DNA from: Vibrio sp. RE86
GTDB lineage: Bacteria; Pseudomonadota; Gammaproteobacteria; Enterobacterales; Vibrionaceae
Assembly (NCBI RefSeq): GCF_013114545.1
Contig: NZ_VTXI01000007.1
Coordinates: 1 to 64,000 of the forward strand
Direction of reading: 5' to 3'
DNA: 64,000 nucleotides
Both the position numbers and the translations under genes were made by a program. Below the pieces are notes generated by a model, which worked only from the letters and a program-made list of their open reading frames with translations, was not told the origin of the DNA and did not search any database. This document shows positions 34,335 to 42,641 of the stretch, piece by piece; position 1 is the first letter of the stretch, and the number at the start of each line of letters is the position of its first letter.

Positions 34335-34951
34335 GCTTGCTCTCCTTTCGGTAAAGTCTCAAGGTAGTGGTTAAGCTTTTCTGCTTGGCTTGCTTTGTCA
34401 AAATCAATGTTGCCAGCCACAAGCTCTTTCAGTAGTCGTTGCCAGTTCTCACAATGTGAGGCTACTCGGCCATCTTCTTGAGCGGTTCTTGCGCCGAAAA
34501 GAGCAAAAGGTGCCAAGTACTGCATGCCCGTTAATGTCGCCATCTGTTCCAGCGGGTGAAGCAGTTCACGGATGGTGTAGTGGTTGTACCCCTCACTTTG
34601 GTAAGCGTCTTCCTTACCGCCAGCCGAAAGAGAACAAAGGAACTTTTTACCGTGCAGTGCGACACCATCGTGACCGTAAGCAAACCCATACTCTAGAACG
34701 AGATCTTGCCACTCTTTGAGAATGGCTGGTGTTGAATACCAATAAAGAGGGAATTGGAAAATGATCACATCGTGGTCGAGGAGCCTTTGCTGCTCAAGGT
34801 CGATATTGATGTGGTAAGTTGGGTATTCGTGGTAGAGATCCACGACGGTCACGCCTTCGACCTTTTTCGCTGCGTTGAATAGATGCTGATTAACTTCAGA
34901 ACGCTTAGGAGAAGGGTGGGCGTATAATACGAGAACTTTGTTTTCAGACAT
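34331..34951 (-). CDS. kefG: Kef ancillary flavoprotein, NAD(P)H quinone oxidoreductase-like
   Basis: The 206-residue flavodoxin-like protein of the KefF/KefG group has VLVLYAHPSPKRSEVN (FMN phosphate loop), FQFPLYWYSTPAILKEWQDLVLEYGFAYG and the LCSLSAGG segment. It is needed for full activity of the Kef channel, to which it binds at the RCK domain. It overlaps kefB by ATGA, matching the E. coli kefG-kefB order. Confidence 0.86.
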   Translation of the reverse strand: MSENKVLVLYAHPSPKRSEVNQHLFNAAKKVEGVTVVDLYHEYPTYHINIDLEQQRLLDHDVIIFQFPLYWYSTPAILKEWQDLVLEYGFAYGHDGVALHGKKFLCSLSAGGKEDAYQSEGYNHYTIRELLHPLEQMATLTGMQYLAPFALFGARTAQEDGRVASHCENWQRLLKELVAGNIDFDKASQAEKLNHYLETLPKGEQA

Positions 34952-35062
34952 ACACTATCTCATTGGCTAGCAGGTAATTTATTAATAAGGTTTATTGTTA
35001 CACACTGTATGGTAAATCGCCACGGCTTACTTCTTCACCGCTCAAAAAACACTTTCAATATT

Positions 35063-35674
35063 TTATTGATAATGGTGGGCAAACGCACGTTGCAGTTCGG
35101 TCAAGTGGTTGACGACGATGGAAGCATGCGACTCAAAATTATTGGGTTCGGCGTGGGTAACAAGGCAAGACGGCATATCGGCGTTGAAGGCTGCCTGCAA
35201 GTCGTAAAGGTAATCACCCACATAGAGAACTTGATGTCGTTCTAAGTTCCATTGGTCAGCGAGAAAGACTAAAGAGTCTGGTGCAGGCTTAGGTGGGAAT
35301 TGCTCTCGGGTGATGATGTCAGTGATAGCAAGATTATTGTGGCTGACTTTCTGCTTGGCGGCTTGCTGACAATTACGAGTGATGATGCCAGTTTTTAGGT
35401 GATTATCTTTAATGAAACTGAGTAGATCATGGCAACCTGGCATAGGTGTCGAGTGTTGCGCGTCTTCCAGTTCATGTTCCAGAATCTTAGCGTGAGCGTC
35501 CTGCTGCTGGTTTGGGCAGATCAGGTCGTCAACGTAAGAGAGCAAATCTTGATTGAGGGGACAACCAATCTGCTCTCTTAACCAGCGAAAGTCCATGTCT
35601 GAGCTCACCAGGGTATTGTCTAAATCAAACACAATGGCTTTGATATCAGGAATATTCAGTGGCACATGAGACAT
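35063..35674 (-). CDS. HAD-superfamily hydrolase
   Basis: The 203-residue protein shows the four HAD motifs: I FDLDNTLV (about 16-23), II TGIITRN, III Lys in FPPKPAPDS and IV YVGDYLYDLQAA. The helical cap places it with the phosphoglycolate-phosphatase-like group; the substrate is unknown. GGAAAG precedes the ATG. It starts 15 bases after the membrane glutaredoxin gene, so the two form an operon. Confidence 0.88.
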   Translation of the reverse strand: MSHVPLNIPDIKAIVFDLDNTLVSSDMDFRWLREQIGCPLNQDLLSYVDDLICPNQQQDAHAKILEHELEDAQHSTPMPGCHDLLSFIKDNHLKTGIITRNCQQAAKQKVSHNNLAITDIITREQFPPKPAPDSLVFLADQWNLERHQVLYVGDYLYDLQAAFNADMPSCLVTHAEPNNFESHASIVVNHLTELQRAFAHHYQ

Positions 35675-35689
35675 AGGCTTTCCTTAACG

Positions 35690-36049
35690 TTATGCGAACT
35701 CTTTCTCCAAGTAGGCAACGATATCAGAAGATTCATACATCCACGTTACGTCACCGCCTTTTTCAATTCTTAGGCAAGGAACTTTCACTTTGCCACCACC
35801 CGATTCCAATTCTGCGCGGTGTGTTTGATCATTCTTTGCATCACGCAGATCAAATTTCACAGATTGACGCTTCATCGCGCGGCGTACTTTTACGCAAAAT
35901 GGGCATGCTTCAAATTGGTATAACGCTAAAGACTGCGCTTTTGCATCAACAGCTTGTTGATCTTCTGACGAGCGTTTCACGCCGCGAGGTGAAAAGACAA
36001 AGTTGAGCAGTAGGATCACGCGCCCTAAAAACCAGCGGATAAACTTCAT
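35690..36049 (-). CDS. membrane-anchored glutaredoxin-like protein
   Basis: The 119-residue protein has an N-terminal hydrophobic anchor (FIRWFLGRVILLLNFVFS) and a glutaredoxin domain with ACPFCVKVRR (CPFC near residue 50) and the cis-Pro segment VKVPCLRI. The anchor would hold the thiol domain at the inner membrane, with the linker rich in charged residues. It is co-transcribed with the HAD gene. Confidence 0.85.
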   Translation of the reverse strand: MKFIRWFLGRVILLLNFVFSPRGVKRSSEDQQAVDAKAQSLALYQFEACPFCVKVRRAMKRQSVKFDLRDAKNDQTHRAELESGGGKVKVPCLRIEKGGDVTWMYESSDIVAYLEKEFA

Positions 36050-36132
36050 AAAAATCCTATTCGTATTCTATTGTTTTAAATAAGGTGACATTTACGTTGC
36101 GCATTGTAACCGACATGTGACCAATCTTAAAC

Positions 36133-37722
36133 TCAACCGACTTTTATCTGATGTTTTTTAGTCACTTCAATCCCTAAACGCTTTGCCAAGCGGGTGAGGT
36201 TGGCTCGGTCGGTCTTTAGCTGACGTGCAGCCTTAGCCCAGTTGAAATCTGCCTCGTTTAGCGCAGCGACCACAAGTTGTCGTTGGTATTCATCCGTGGA
36301 TTCACGAAGCCCCAATGAGGCATCAATCATCGCTCGACTTTCTGGCTTTGTACTGCTTGGCGAGGCTGGAAGTTCAATGCTTGCGTCCAACTCACCAATA
36401 TCTTCAATCGAAATAGTAATCAGTTTACCGCCGCGTCCACGAGCTCTGGCTTTCAGTGCAGCACGGTTGATCACATGCTCCAATTCACGAACGTTACCCG
36501 GCCAGCTGTATCGCGACAGAACCAGACGGGACTCTTTCCCGAGTTTGATCTGTACGATGCCCAGTTTTCGGCGGGCTTGTTCAAGAAAGTAGCCAGCCAA
36601 TAAGATGATATCGCCATTGCGCTCTCGCAGAGCAGGGACACTGATTGGGTAGACGCTTAAACGGTGATAAAGGTCTGAGCGAAAATGCCCTTCAGAGACC
36701 TCTTCTTTTAAATCTCGGTTTGTCGCAGCAAGAACACGCACATCGATGGTTTCCACTTTGTCTTGCCCAACAGGTTGAATTTCATTGTTCTGCAAAGCAC
36801 GTAGGATCTTACTTTGTGCTGCAAGAGGTAGCTCGCCAATTTCATCCAAGAACAATGTCCCACCGTCCGCGAGCGCAAACTTACCTAGGCGTGATTTGTC
36901 TGCACCCGTAAACGCGCCTTTTACATGGCCAAACAGTTCGCTTTCGACAAGATTCTCAGGGATTGCGGCACAGTTGACGTATACCAAAGGCTGTTTCTTT
37001 CTCGGTGACAAATGGTGAAGACTACGAGCAACCAGTTCTTTACCAACGCCCGTCTCGCCGTGGATAAGGATGTTGAAGTTAGAAGGTGCAACGACTTCGA
37101 TATCGGCTTTTAACGCTTGCATCGCATCACTGTCGCCAATGATCTCTCCACCGTCACGCTCCCAAGCCTCTTCGTTCAGTTCTTCAAACTTTTGTTGGGT
37201 CTGCTTGGCTTGCTGTTCTATTTGGCTCACGGTGAGGGCCACCTTTAGCGTCGAAGCTGCAATGGCAGATAGCGCATCAAGGCTTCGTGCTGGGATCTGT
37301 TCAAATACGCCCGGAGTTAGGCTGTCTAAGGTTAAAACGCCTAGCAGCTTATCTGCATAAATAAGGGGTAAGCCCATGCATGAGTGCATAGGTAAATCAC
37401 CCTCGTAATCAAGCAATAGGTTATCAAATGGATCAGGGAGTTCACTGTCAGAGTCGAATCTAACCGCGATTTTTGATTCGCAGATACGTGCAAAGCGTGG
37501 ATGTTCGTCTATTTTAAAACGACGGCCCAAGGTATCGCGTGTTAACCCTTGAAGAGCGAGTGGAACTAATGTGTCACCTTGCAAGGATAGCAGCGCAACA
37601 CAATCACACTGAATTGCTTTACGAATCGTATCGAGCAGGTTGTTAAATCGGTCCTGATCATTGTCGCCACGAGCGAGACCAATGGTCATGTCGATAAGGG
37701 TTGAAACTGATATATCTTGCAT
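36133..37722 (-). CDS. norR: NorR, nitric-oxide-sensing sigma54 activator
   Basis: The 529-residue protein has an N-terminal GAF domain (about 15-165) that senses NO through a non-haem iron, a central AAA+ domain with GETGVGKE (Walker A), GAFTGA (sigma54 contact) and [11 protein letters not shown] (Walker B), and a C-terminal Fis-type helix-turn-helix ([32 protein letters not shown]). It is divergent from hmp, and the intergenic region holds two GT-N7-AC sites and a sigma54 promoter. Confidence 0.95.
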   Translation of the reverse strand: MQDISVSTLIDMTIGLARGDNDQDRFNNLLDTIRKAIQCDCVALLSLQGDTLVPLALQGLTRDTLGRRFKIDEHPRFARICESKIAVRFDSDSELPDPFDNLLLDYEGDLPMHSCMGLPLIYADKLLGVLTLDSLTPGVFEQIPARSLDALSAIAASTLKVALTVSQIEQQAKQTQQKFEELNEEAWERDGGEIIGDSDAMQALKADIEVVAPSNFNILIHGETGVGKELVARSLHHLSPRKKQPLVYVNCAAIPENLVESELFGHVKGAFTGADKSRLGKFALADGGTLFLDEIGELPLAAQSKILRALQNNEIQPVGQDKVETIDVRVLAATNRDLKEEVSEGHFRSDLYHRLSVYPISVPALRERNGDIILLAGYFLEQARRKLGIVQIKLGKESRLVLSRYSWPGNVRELEHVINRAALKARARGRGGKLITISIEDIGELDASIELPASPSSTKPESRAMIDASLGLRESTDEYQRQLVVAALNEADFNWAKAARQLKTDRANLTRLAKRLGIEVTKKHQIKVG

Positions 37723-37801
37723 GAGTGATTCGCTCTGAAAATAGGTAAAACTTGGCAGATTGCTTTTTAAGCATGAGTGAATTTAATTATAACATCAATG
37801 A

Positions 37802-37836
37802 GTCATAATGACCTATCTAATGTGAGTCATATTAAC
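37802..37836 (+). promoter_or_regulatory. two NorR-type binding sites
   Basis: GTCATAATGAC (37802-37812) and GTCATATTAAC (37826-37836) both fit the GT-N7-AC NorR core and are spaced 24 bp centre to centre. They lie about 55-90 bases upstream of the sigma54 promoter of hmp, as expected for enhancer sites. The third site found in E. coli norVW was not recognised here. Confidence 0.6.
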
Positions 37837-37890
37837 TTGTTTCAGAGGGCTGTTCGCTAATAAAACCAATGATTTGGTGCTTTTCAAAGT

Positions 37891-37906
37891 TGGCACTCTT
37901 TCTGCT
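37891..37906 (+). promoter_or_regulatory. sigma54 promoter of hmp
   Basis: TGGCAC-TCTTT-CTGCT has the invariant GG and GC of the -24/-12 elements exactly ten bases apart. It lies 45 bases before the hmp start and downstream of the NorR-type sites. Confidence 0.75.
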
Positions 37907-37950
37907 ATATGAGAGTGAATAAATTATAAATATACGAGGAGAAAGTCCTA

Positions 37951-39126
37951 ATGCTTAACAACCAACACATTGAAGTCGTCAAGAGTACCATTCCACTTCT
38001 TGAATCAGCGGGCCCAGCACTTACTCAACATTTTTACCAAAGAATGTTTTCTCACAACCCTGAGCTCAAAGATATCTTCAATATGACGCATCAAAAAACA
38101 GGGCGTCAAAGTGTCGCTCTATTTGAAGCGGTAGCGGCTTACGCAAAAAATATCGAAAATCTAGCGGCACTAACTTCCGCCGTTGAGCGTATCGCGCACA
38201 AACATACAAGTTTCAATATTCAAGCTGAGCACTACCAAATTGTTGGTCATCACCTCATTGAAACACTGCGTGAACTGGCGACTGAAGCGTTTACTCCTGA
38301 AGTAGAAGAAGCATGGACGGCGGCCTATCTGTTCTTAGCGCAGATCTTTATTGATCGTGAGGGCGAGCTCTACTTACAGCGTCGCCAAGCGATCGGCGGT
38401 TGGGCGAATGCACGTAACTTTATTGTTGCGAACAAAACCGTAGAGTCAGAGTTCGTGACTAGCTTTACGCTGAGACCAGAAGATGGCGGCGCTGTTCTTG
38501 ATTATCAGCCGGGCCAGTACATTGGTATTGAGGTCAAACCGTCTCAAGGCGAACACAATGAAATTCGCCAATACTCACTGTCCCAAAAGCCAAATGGCGC
38601 GAATTACCGCATTTCGGTAAAACGTGAAGTAGGTGAGCACAAGGGTCTAGTTTCCAACTTCTTACATGATGAAGTTTCCGAGGGTGACCAAGTACAACTG
38701 TACCCGCCAGCGGGTGACTTCTTCTATCAAGAGAAGCAACGCCCAGTGGTACTGATTTCAGCAGGTGTGGGAGCAACCCCAATTCAGTCGATGATGCAGA
38801 CACTTGCAACGCAAGGCAAAAAAGACGTGACCACACTTTACGCGTGTAACAGTGAAAACCAGCACACTTTTAAGCAAGAGGCATCGGCGTTAGTGGCTGA
38901 AAACGGTTGGCAGTCTTACACATGGTATTTGAACGAAGCAGGGTCGGACTTTTCTGGCGAACTGAATCTGGCACTGGTCTCAAAAGAGATTTCTTTATCG
39001 TCGGGTGATTTCTATATTTGTGGCCCAGTAGGTTTTATGGAAGCAGTGGTGAAACAGCTTGAAGCGTTAGGTGTTGAACGAGACCGTATCCACTATGAGG
39101 TATTTGGTCCTCATACTTACCTATAA
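37951..39126 (+). CDS. hmp: flavohaemoprotein, nitric oxide dioxygenase
   Basis: The 391-residue enzyme converts NO and oxygen to nitrate using NAD(P)H. It has an N-terminal globin domain with proximal His85 and distal Tyr29, an FAD-binding domain (RQYSLSQKPN) and a C-terminal NAD domain (SAGVGATPIQSMM, CGPVGFMEAV, EVFGPH). Shine-Dalgarno GAGGAG precedes the ATG. It is divergent from norR and probably transcribed from the sigma54 promoter at 37891. Confidence 0.97.
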   Translation: MLNNQHIEVVKSTIPLLESAGPALTQHFYQRMFSHNPELKDIFNMTHQKTGRQSVALFEAVAAYAKNIENLAALTSAVERIAHKHTSFNIQAEHYQIVGHHLIETLRELATEAFTPEVEEAWTAAYLFLAQIFIDREGELYLQRRQAIGGWANARNFIVANKTVESEFVTSFTLRPEDGGAVLDYQPGQYIGIEVKPSQGEHNEIRQYSLSQKPNGANYRISVKREVGEHKGLVSNFLHDEVSEGDQVQLYPPAGDFFYQEKQRPVVLISAGVGATPIQSMMQTLATQGKKDVTTLYACNSENQHTFKQEASALVAENGWQSYTWYLNEAGSDFSGELNLALVSKEISLSSGDFYICGPVGFMEAVVKQLEALGVERDRIHYEVFGPHTYL

Positions 39127-39146
39127 GTTTAGAGACTAAGAACTCA

Positions 39147-39170
39147 GGCCCTTATGATAGGGCCTTTTTT
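39147..39170 (+). terminator. terminator of hmp
   Basis: GGCCCT / AGGGCC stem with a 6-base loop followed by TTTTTT. Confidence 0.88.
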
Positions 39171-39253
39171 AATCTATTGTTCCCTAAAGAACATACCGAC
39201 AAAACATTATTCCGTATAATATTGGTAACTTCATCTCAAAGGTTGCCATTGGT

Positions 39254-40642
39254 TTGTTAGGTTCTACTGAAAAAAGACTACTACTCATCTTTATTGCTGT
39301 GACAACGGTGCTGTTCGGGATTGTGTCTACCATCACCTTACTCAACGAGCGTTACGAAAGCACTCAGCATGAGTTTCAAGACAATGAGCGAATGGCGAAG
39401 CTAGCTCTGAAGCTTATCGGGCATCAACTTGATGAGATGAGTGTGAATACACGTAGTCATGCTCATTGGGATGAAACATATAACCATGTTGAATTCCCAA
39501 ATCAAAACTACCTTGATGATAACTATTCTTTGACAGCACTTAATGACCAGCACTTAACTGGTGTAGCCATAATGGATGTGAACGATCGAGTTATCTTTCA
39601 AAATGGCAAGATTACGGACTACGATAGCGTCAAAGTTGACCAACACCTAGCTGGCTTAAAAGAAGAATTAAATAGTATTGATCTAAAAGGGGTGTTGTTT
39701 CATAGAAAGCGTGCCTATATGTTTGCTAGCTCAGAGATAACCAATAACTCGGGAACGGCACCATCAAACGGTCGCTTAATCTTTTTTAGGCATATTAACT
39801 CTCAAATGCTGACTAAGCTCTCGAGCATTGTTGATAACACTGTGTCTATCGAACCGCTCACTGAGGGAACAAAGTTTGTAGTGTTTCACTCTAATGAGGG
39901 ATGGAACTTCGATATTATTGAACGTAGCGTTACCGATGAGCAAATCTCAGGAAGCTATCAAATCGGGCAGTTTAATAATCAAACCCTGCCTATGCTTATT
40001 CACTTAAGCGCTCCAAACACTCGCGATAATTGGCTGCATGAGGTACTTCATATTTTGCCTCCACTTACTGCGCTGATTATCATGCCAATCATGATCATCT
40101 ATTTATTACGTCGTTACATTACTAAGCCGATCCGTGAGTTAATCAGTTGGCTGAATGATGTTGACGGTTCGCAGCTTGCGGAAGAGTTAAAGCCATTCAA
40201 GCATGCAGGCAACGGCGAGGTAGGCGAACTCAGTGAAAAGTTTAGTAGTATCTACAATAACTTATATCAGCAGCACACCTTCAGTCAGTTGTTACTCTAC
40301 TCGATCAGTGACGTTATCTTCACCGTCGATAGTCAGGGGAACATAGATTACTGCAACCCAGCGGCAACCGAGTGGCTTAATACCAGTTCCACACAACTGT
40401 TTGGCCAAAGCTTTGAATTTTTGATTTCCAATATGTCGGAAGATACACCAAGCCCTGCGAATTGGTTGTATCGCGCGATTCACAGTGGTAGTGAATACAG
40501 TGGAATTTCAAAGATAAGAAAGTTTGGGTTAGAGACAGACAGTGAGTGGATGGAAGTACAAGTCAGCCCGATGATCAAAAGTGATGATGAACCACCGGGC
40601 GCTTTGATTGTACTGCGTTCTAAACCTGATTACGGGCAGTAA
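39254..40642 (+). CDS. CHASE4-HAMP-PAS membrane sensor without an output domain
   Basis: The 462-residue protein has a first membrane helix (about 8-28), a periplasmic CHASE4-type sensor (HWDETYNHVEFPNQNYLDDNY is its hallmark), a second helix (about 262-282), a HAMP segment (RRYITKPIRELISWLND) and a PAS domain (SISDVIFTVDSQGNIDYCNPAA). It then stops at a clean stop codon. Most relatives continue into GGDEF and EAL domains. The start is a TTG at 39254 with AAAGG upstream. The next gene is convergent, so no separated output domain follows. Confidence 0.8.
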   Translation: MLGSTEKRLLLIFIAVTTVLFGIVSTITLLNERYESTQHEFQDNERMAKLALKLIGHQLDEMSVNTRSHAHWDETYNHVEFPNQNYLDDNYSLTALNDQHLTGVAIMDVNDRVIFQNGKITDYDSVKVDQHLAGLKEELNSIDLKGVLFHRKRAYMFASSEITNNSGTAPSNGRLIFFRHINSQMLTKLSSIVDNTVSIEPLTEGTKFVVFHSNEGWNFDIIERSVTDEQISGSYQIGQFNNQTLPMLIHLSAPNTRDNWLHEVLHILPPLTALIIMPIMIIYLLRRYITKPIRELISWLNDVDGSQLAEELKPFKHAGNGEVGELSEKFSSIYNNLYQQHTFSQLLLYSISDVIFTVDSQGNIDYCNPAATEWLNTSSTQLFGQSFEFLISNMSEDTPSPANWLYRAIHSGSEYSGISKIRKFGLETDSEWMEVQVSPMIKSDDEPPGALIVLRSKPDYGQ

Positions 40643-40657
40643 ACTAAGAGGGCATCG

Positions 40658-41191
40658 CTAGTTAAAGAGTTGCTTGAACCAAGTGACGATCTTTGACTGT
40701 TGTGTTTTAACCGGCGAGCGCTCAACCCCAAGGTAGTAGCTTTCTAAAAACTGCGTTCTTAATGCCTGAGCAGCATCATTGTTTGAAACGGTGAGTAGCT
40801 CTGCCGAGTTCATCGCATGGTCATTGGCGAGACTAAAGTCCATCTTTAGATAGCCTTGTACGTAAAGCCATAAATGCGTCACTAACAACAATTGTTGGCT
40901 GCCTTGTTCTTGAAACTTGTCTGCATGCTCACCAAGCGTGGTTTGAAGCACCTCACGCATCTGTTCACTGGCTTCTTTATGGGAAGTCAATGATGCAGTC
41001 TCTTCTATATGAGCCTTGGTTAAGATTCCTAGCAAGTGATGCACTTCAGGTGTGTCAGGTTTGCTGATAAGCGCACGTTCAAACAGAGTAGCGTGCTTAT
41101 CACAAAACATTTGCCAAGCCTCATCCAAAGCCAAAATAGCAGGAACTGAATTGGCTTTAATCGCTTCTAGCTGCTGATGCACCTTAGTCAT
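40658..41191 (-). CDS. hypothetical protein, 177 residues
   Basis: Not recognised. It is helix-rich and cytoplasmic, with no signal peptide. Features include EAWQMFCDKHATLFERALISKPDTPEVHHLLGILTKAH, which suggests a helical-repeat protein, and a basic C-terminal tail (KTQQSKIVTWFKQLFN). It overlaps yaeQ by eight bases, so the two are co-translated. Confidence 0.65.
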   Translation of the reverse strand: MTKVHQQLEAIKANSVPAILALDEAWQMFCDKHATLFERALISKPDTPEVHHLLGILTKAHIEETASLTSHKEASEQMREVLQTTLGEHADKFQEQGSQQLLLVTHLWLYVQGYLKMDFSLANDHAMNSAELLTVSNNDAAQALRTQFLESYYLGVERSPVKTQQSKIVTWFKQLFN

Positions 41192-41723
41192 TCGACTGGA
41201 GACACTCTAGCAAGATTTCAAAAGAGCCTTTGTCTGAATCGACAAATAGGCTATTACCCGTGATCATGACGGAAAGATCCATACTACGCTCGATTGTGTT
41301 TGAAAACGCTTCGAGAGACTCAGGGTCAAGGCGATAAATGTTCGCTTTGTACTGATGTACTTTGTTCTTGGTTTGTTGCCACCAAACGTCAGACTTGCTG
41401 TTGAATGAGAAGACATCGACTGCCGGAGCAAGGCGACACGCTTTCTTAATTCGATCCAAAGACGGTTCACCGATATCCACCCAAAGTTGGATTTGGTCAT
41501 CTAGAGATTTCACCCATAGGTCAGGCTCTTCAGTCGTAGATAGACCTTTCGTTAGCGCCAATTCAGGTTGCCACTTAATACAGAACGCTAATACACGTGC
41601 CATCATACGAGGCACTGTCTCAGAAGGATGTTGAGCAACCGTCAGCTGCGTGGAATCATAAAGGTCGCGGTTGGTGTCCGAAAGAGAGATGCGGAATTTA
41701 TAGATAGTTGGTTTAAGAGCCAT
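41184..41723 (-). CDS. yaeQ: YaeQ family protein
   Basis: The 179-residue protein is of the YaeQ family, a PD-(D/E)xK-nuclease-like fold of unclear role. Family segments are MALKPTIYKFRISLSDTNRDLY, HPSETVPRMMARVLAFC and EPDLWVKSLDDQIQLWVDIGEP. The Glu/Asp/Lys positions of the putative active site are present. It is the first gene of a two-gene unit with the overlapping 177-residue protein. Confidence 0.9.
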   Translation of the reverse strand: MALKPTIYKFRISLSDTNRDLYDSTQLTVAQHPSETVPRMMARVLAFCIKWQPELALTKGLSTTEEPDLWVKSLDDQIQLWVDIGEPSLDRIKKACRLAPAVDVFSFNSKSDVWWQQTKNKVHQYKANIYRLDPESLEAFSNTIERSMDLSVMITGNSLFVDSDKGSFEILLECLQSND

Positions 41724-41736
41724 AACACGTTCACAT

Positions 41737-41766
41737 AAAAAAATAGCCAGCTTGAAGCTGGCTATT
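41737..41766 (-). terminator. terminator of the cold-shock gene
   Basis: Perfect 12-bp stem (AATAGCCAGCTT / AAGCTGGCTATT) with a one-base centre, effectively a short loop, followed by seven U on the minus strand. Confidence 0.92.
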
Positions 41767-41788
41767 GTAAAACTTTAGTACTGTAGAA

Positions 41789-41998
41789 TTAAAGTACTTT
41801 GATGCTCTCAGCTTGAGGGCCTTTCTGGCCTTGAGATACAACGAACTCAACTTTTTGACCTTCAACTAGTGTACGGAAGCCGTCACCTGTGATCGCTGAG
41901 AAGTGTGCGAACACGTCAGGACCATTTTCTTGTTGAATGAAGCCAAAACCTTTTGTTTCGTTGAACCATTTAACTGTGCCAGTAACAGTGTTAGACAT
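41789..41998 (-). CDS. CspA-family cold-shock protein
   Basis: The 69-residue single-stranded nucleic-acid-binding protein has RNP1 (KGFGFIQQ) and RNP2-like (VFAHFSAI) motifs. AAGGAT precedes the ATG at 41998 ([12 protein letters not shown]); the earlier in-frame ATG is outside the domain. The upstream region is long and gene-free, as is usual for cspA-type genes whose leader RNA controls expression. Which Csp paralogue it is cannot be told. Confidence 0.94.
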   Translation of the reverse strand: MSNTVTGTVKWFNETKGFGFIQQENGPDVFAHFSAITGDGFRTLVEGQKVEFVVSQGQKGPQAESIKVL

Positions 41999-42384
41999 AA
42001 TGTAAATCCTTGATAAATCTTGTATAAAGCCATACGGCATCGATAGCGTGGAAAAGGAGACTGCTATTGCGCACGACGTTACGACAGAAATACGAGAAAT
42101 CTAACGGAACGGCGAAAGTAAACAAGTACCGTTTTCAAGCTGATATCCAGTCTAAGCAGGCATGCAACTAAGTCAATAAAAAGAGAGGGCTTTTGGGCAT
42201 AAAAACATGGGTTTTCATTAGAAATTTGCGCTAGGTATAGTTTCGTAAATATTACTGATTCGCCTATAAATAGTGTAACATTCGACCAGCAAGCAGAATG
42301 TTCGTTGCATTTACATTCTAGTGAGGCTCTACTCGATTAGAACAAGGCTTGTGAAACATAGATGAGTAATCAAACGGAGGCCAC
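41999..42384. other. intergenic region: csp leader and arfA promoter
   Basis: This roughly 385-base region without a gene must contain the promoter and probable long 5' leader of the divergent cold-shock gene and the arfA promoter. TTGAAA at about 42135 on the minus strand and AT-rich DNA near 42180-42290 are promoter-like. No open frame with a ribosome binding site was seen. Confidence 0.5.
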
Positions 42385-42597
42385 ATGGCTCAAAAACAGA
42401 CAAGGTCCTCTTGTCATCAGACAGACACCGACATTCAAGTTGACTTGGGGAGAGGGGACATCAAAGATAATGCGCTCAAAGCAATGGTAACCAGTAAGCT
42501 ATTCCGAGCAAAAGTAGAAAAAGCGAAGAAAGGAAAAGGCAGTTTTACAAGACGCGCAAAGCATAGAGGCAAAGAGCCCTATTCAAAAGCCGCTTAA
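42385..42597 (+). CDS. arfA: alternative ribosome-rescue factor A
   Basis: The 70-residue protein has the conserved ArfA core IKDNALKAMVTSKLFRAKVEKAKKGKGSFTRRAKH (about 26-60), which binds the decoding centre of ribosomes stalled on non-stop mRNA and recruits release factor 2. GGAGG precedes the ATG. The last codons, stop codon and terminator form one hairpin, so shortened non-stop messages are expected. This is the known way ArfA is produced only when tmRNA fails. Confidence 0.92.
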   Translation: MAQKQTRSSCHQTDTDIQVDLGRGDIKDNALKAMVTSKLFRAKVEKAKKGKGSFTRRAKHRGKEPYSKAA

Positions 42598-42623
42598 TAG
42601 CGAAGTTTGAATAGGGCTTTTTC
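42575..42623 (+). terminator. arfA hairpin/terminator enclosing the stop codon
   Basis: A perfect 13-bp stem (AGCCCTATTCAAA at 42575-42587 with TTTGAATAGGGCT at 42606-42618) encloses an inner 4-bp stem (CGCT / AGCG) whose TAAT loop holds the TAA stop codon. It is followed by TTTTTCTT. It can act as a terminator and as an RNase III target that cuts inside the coding region. Confidence 0.85.
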
Positions 42624-42641
42624 TTATCTAAAGGTTATGCG

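Noticed and set aside
36785-37360. Long plus-strand open frames opposite norR
   Set aside because: They lie entirely within the strongly supported norR coding sequence, lack ribosome binding sites and resemble no family.
42142-42384. Possible extra small gene upstream of arfA
   Set aside because: Short frames here lack Shine-Dalgarno sequences and any coding-like composition. The stretch is better explained as promoter DNA.
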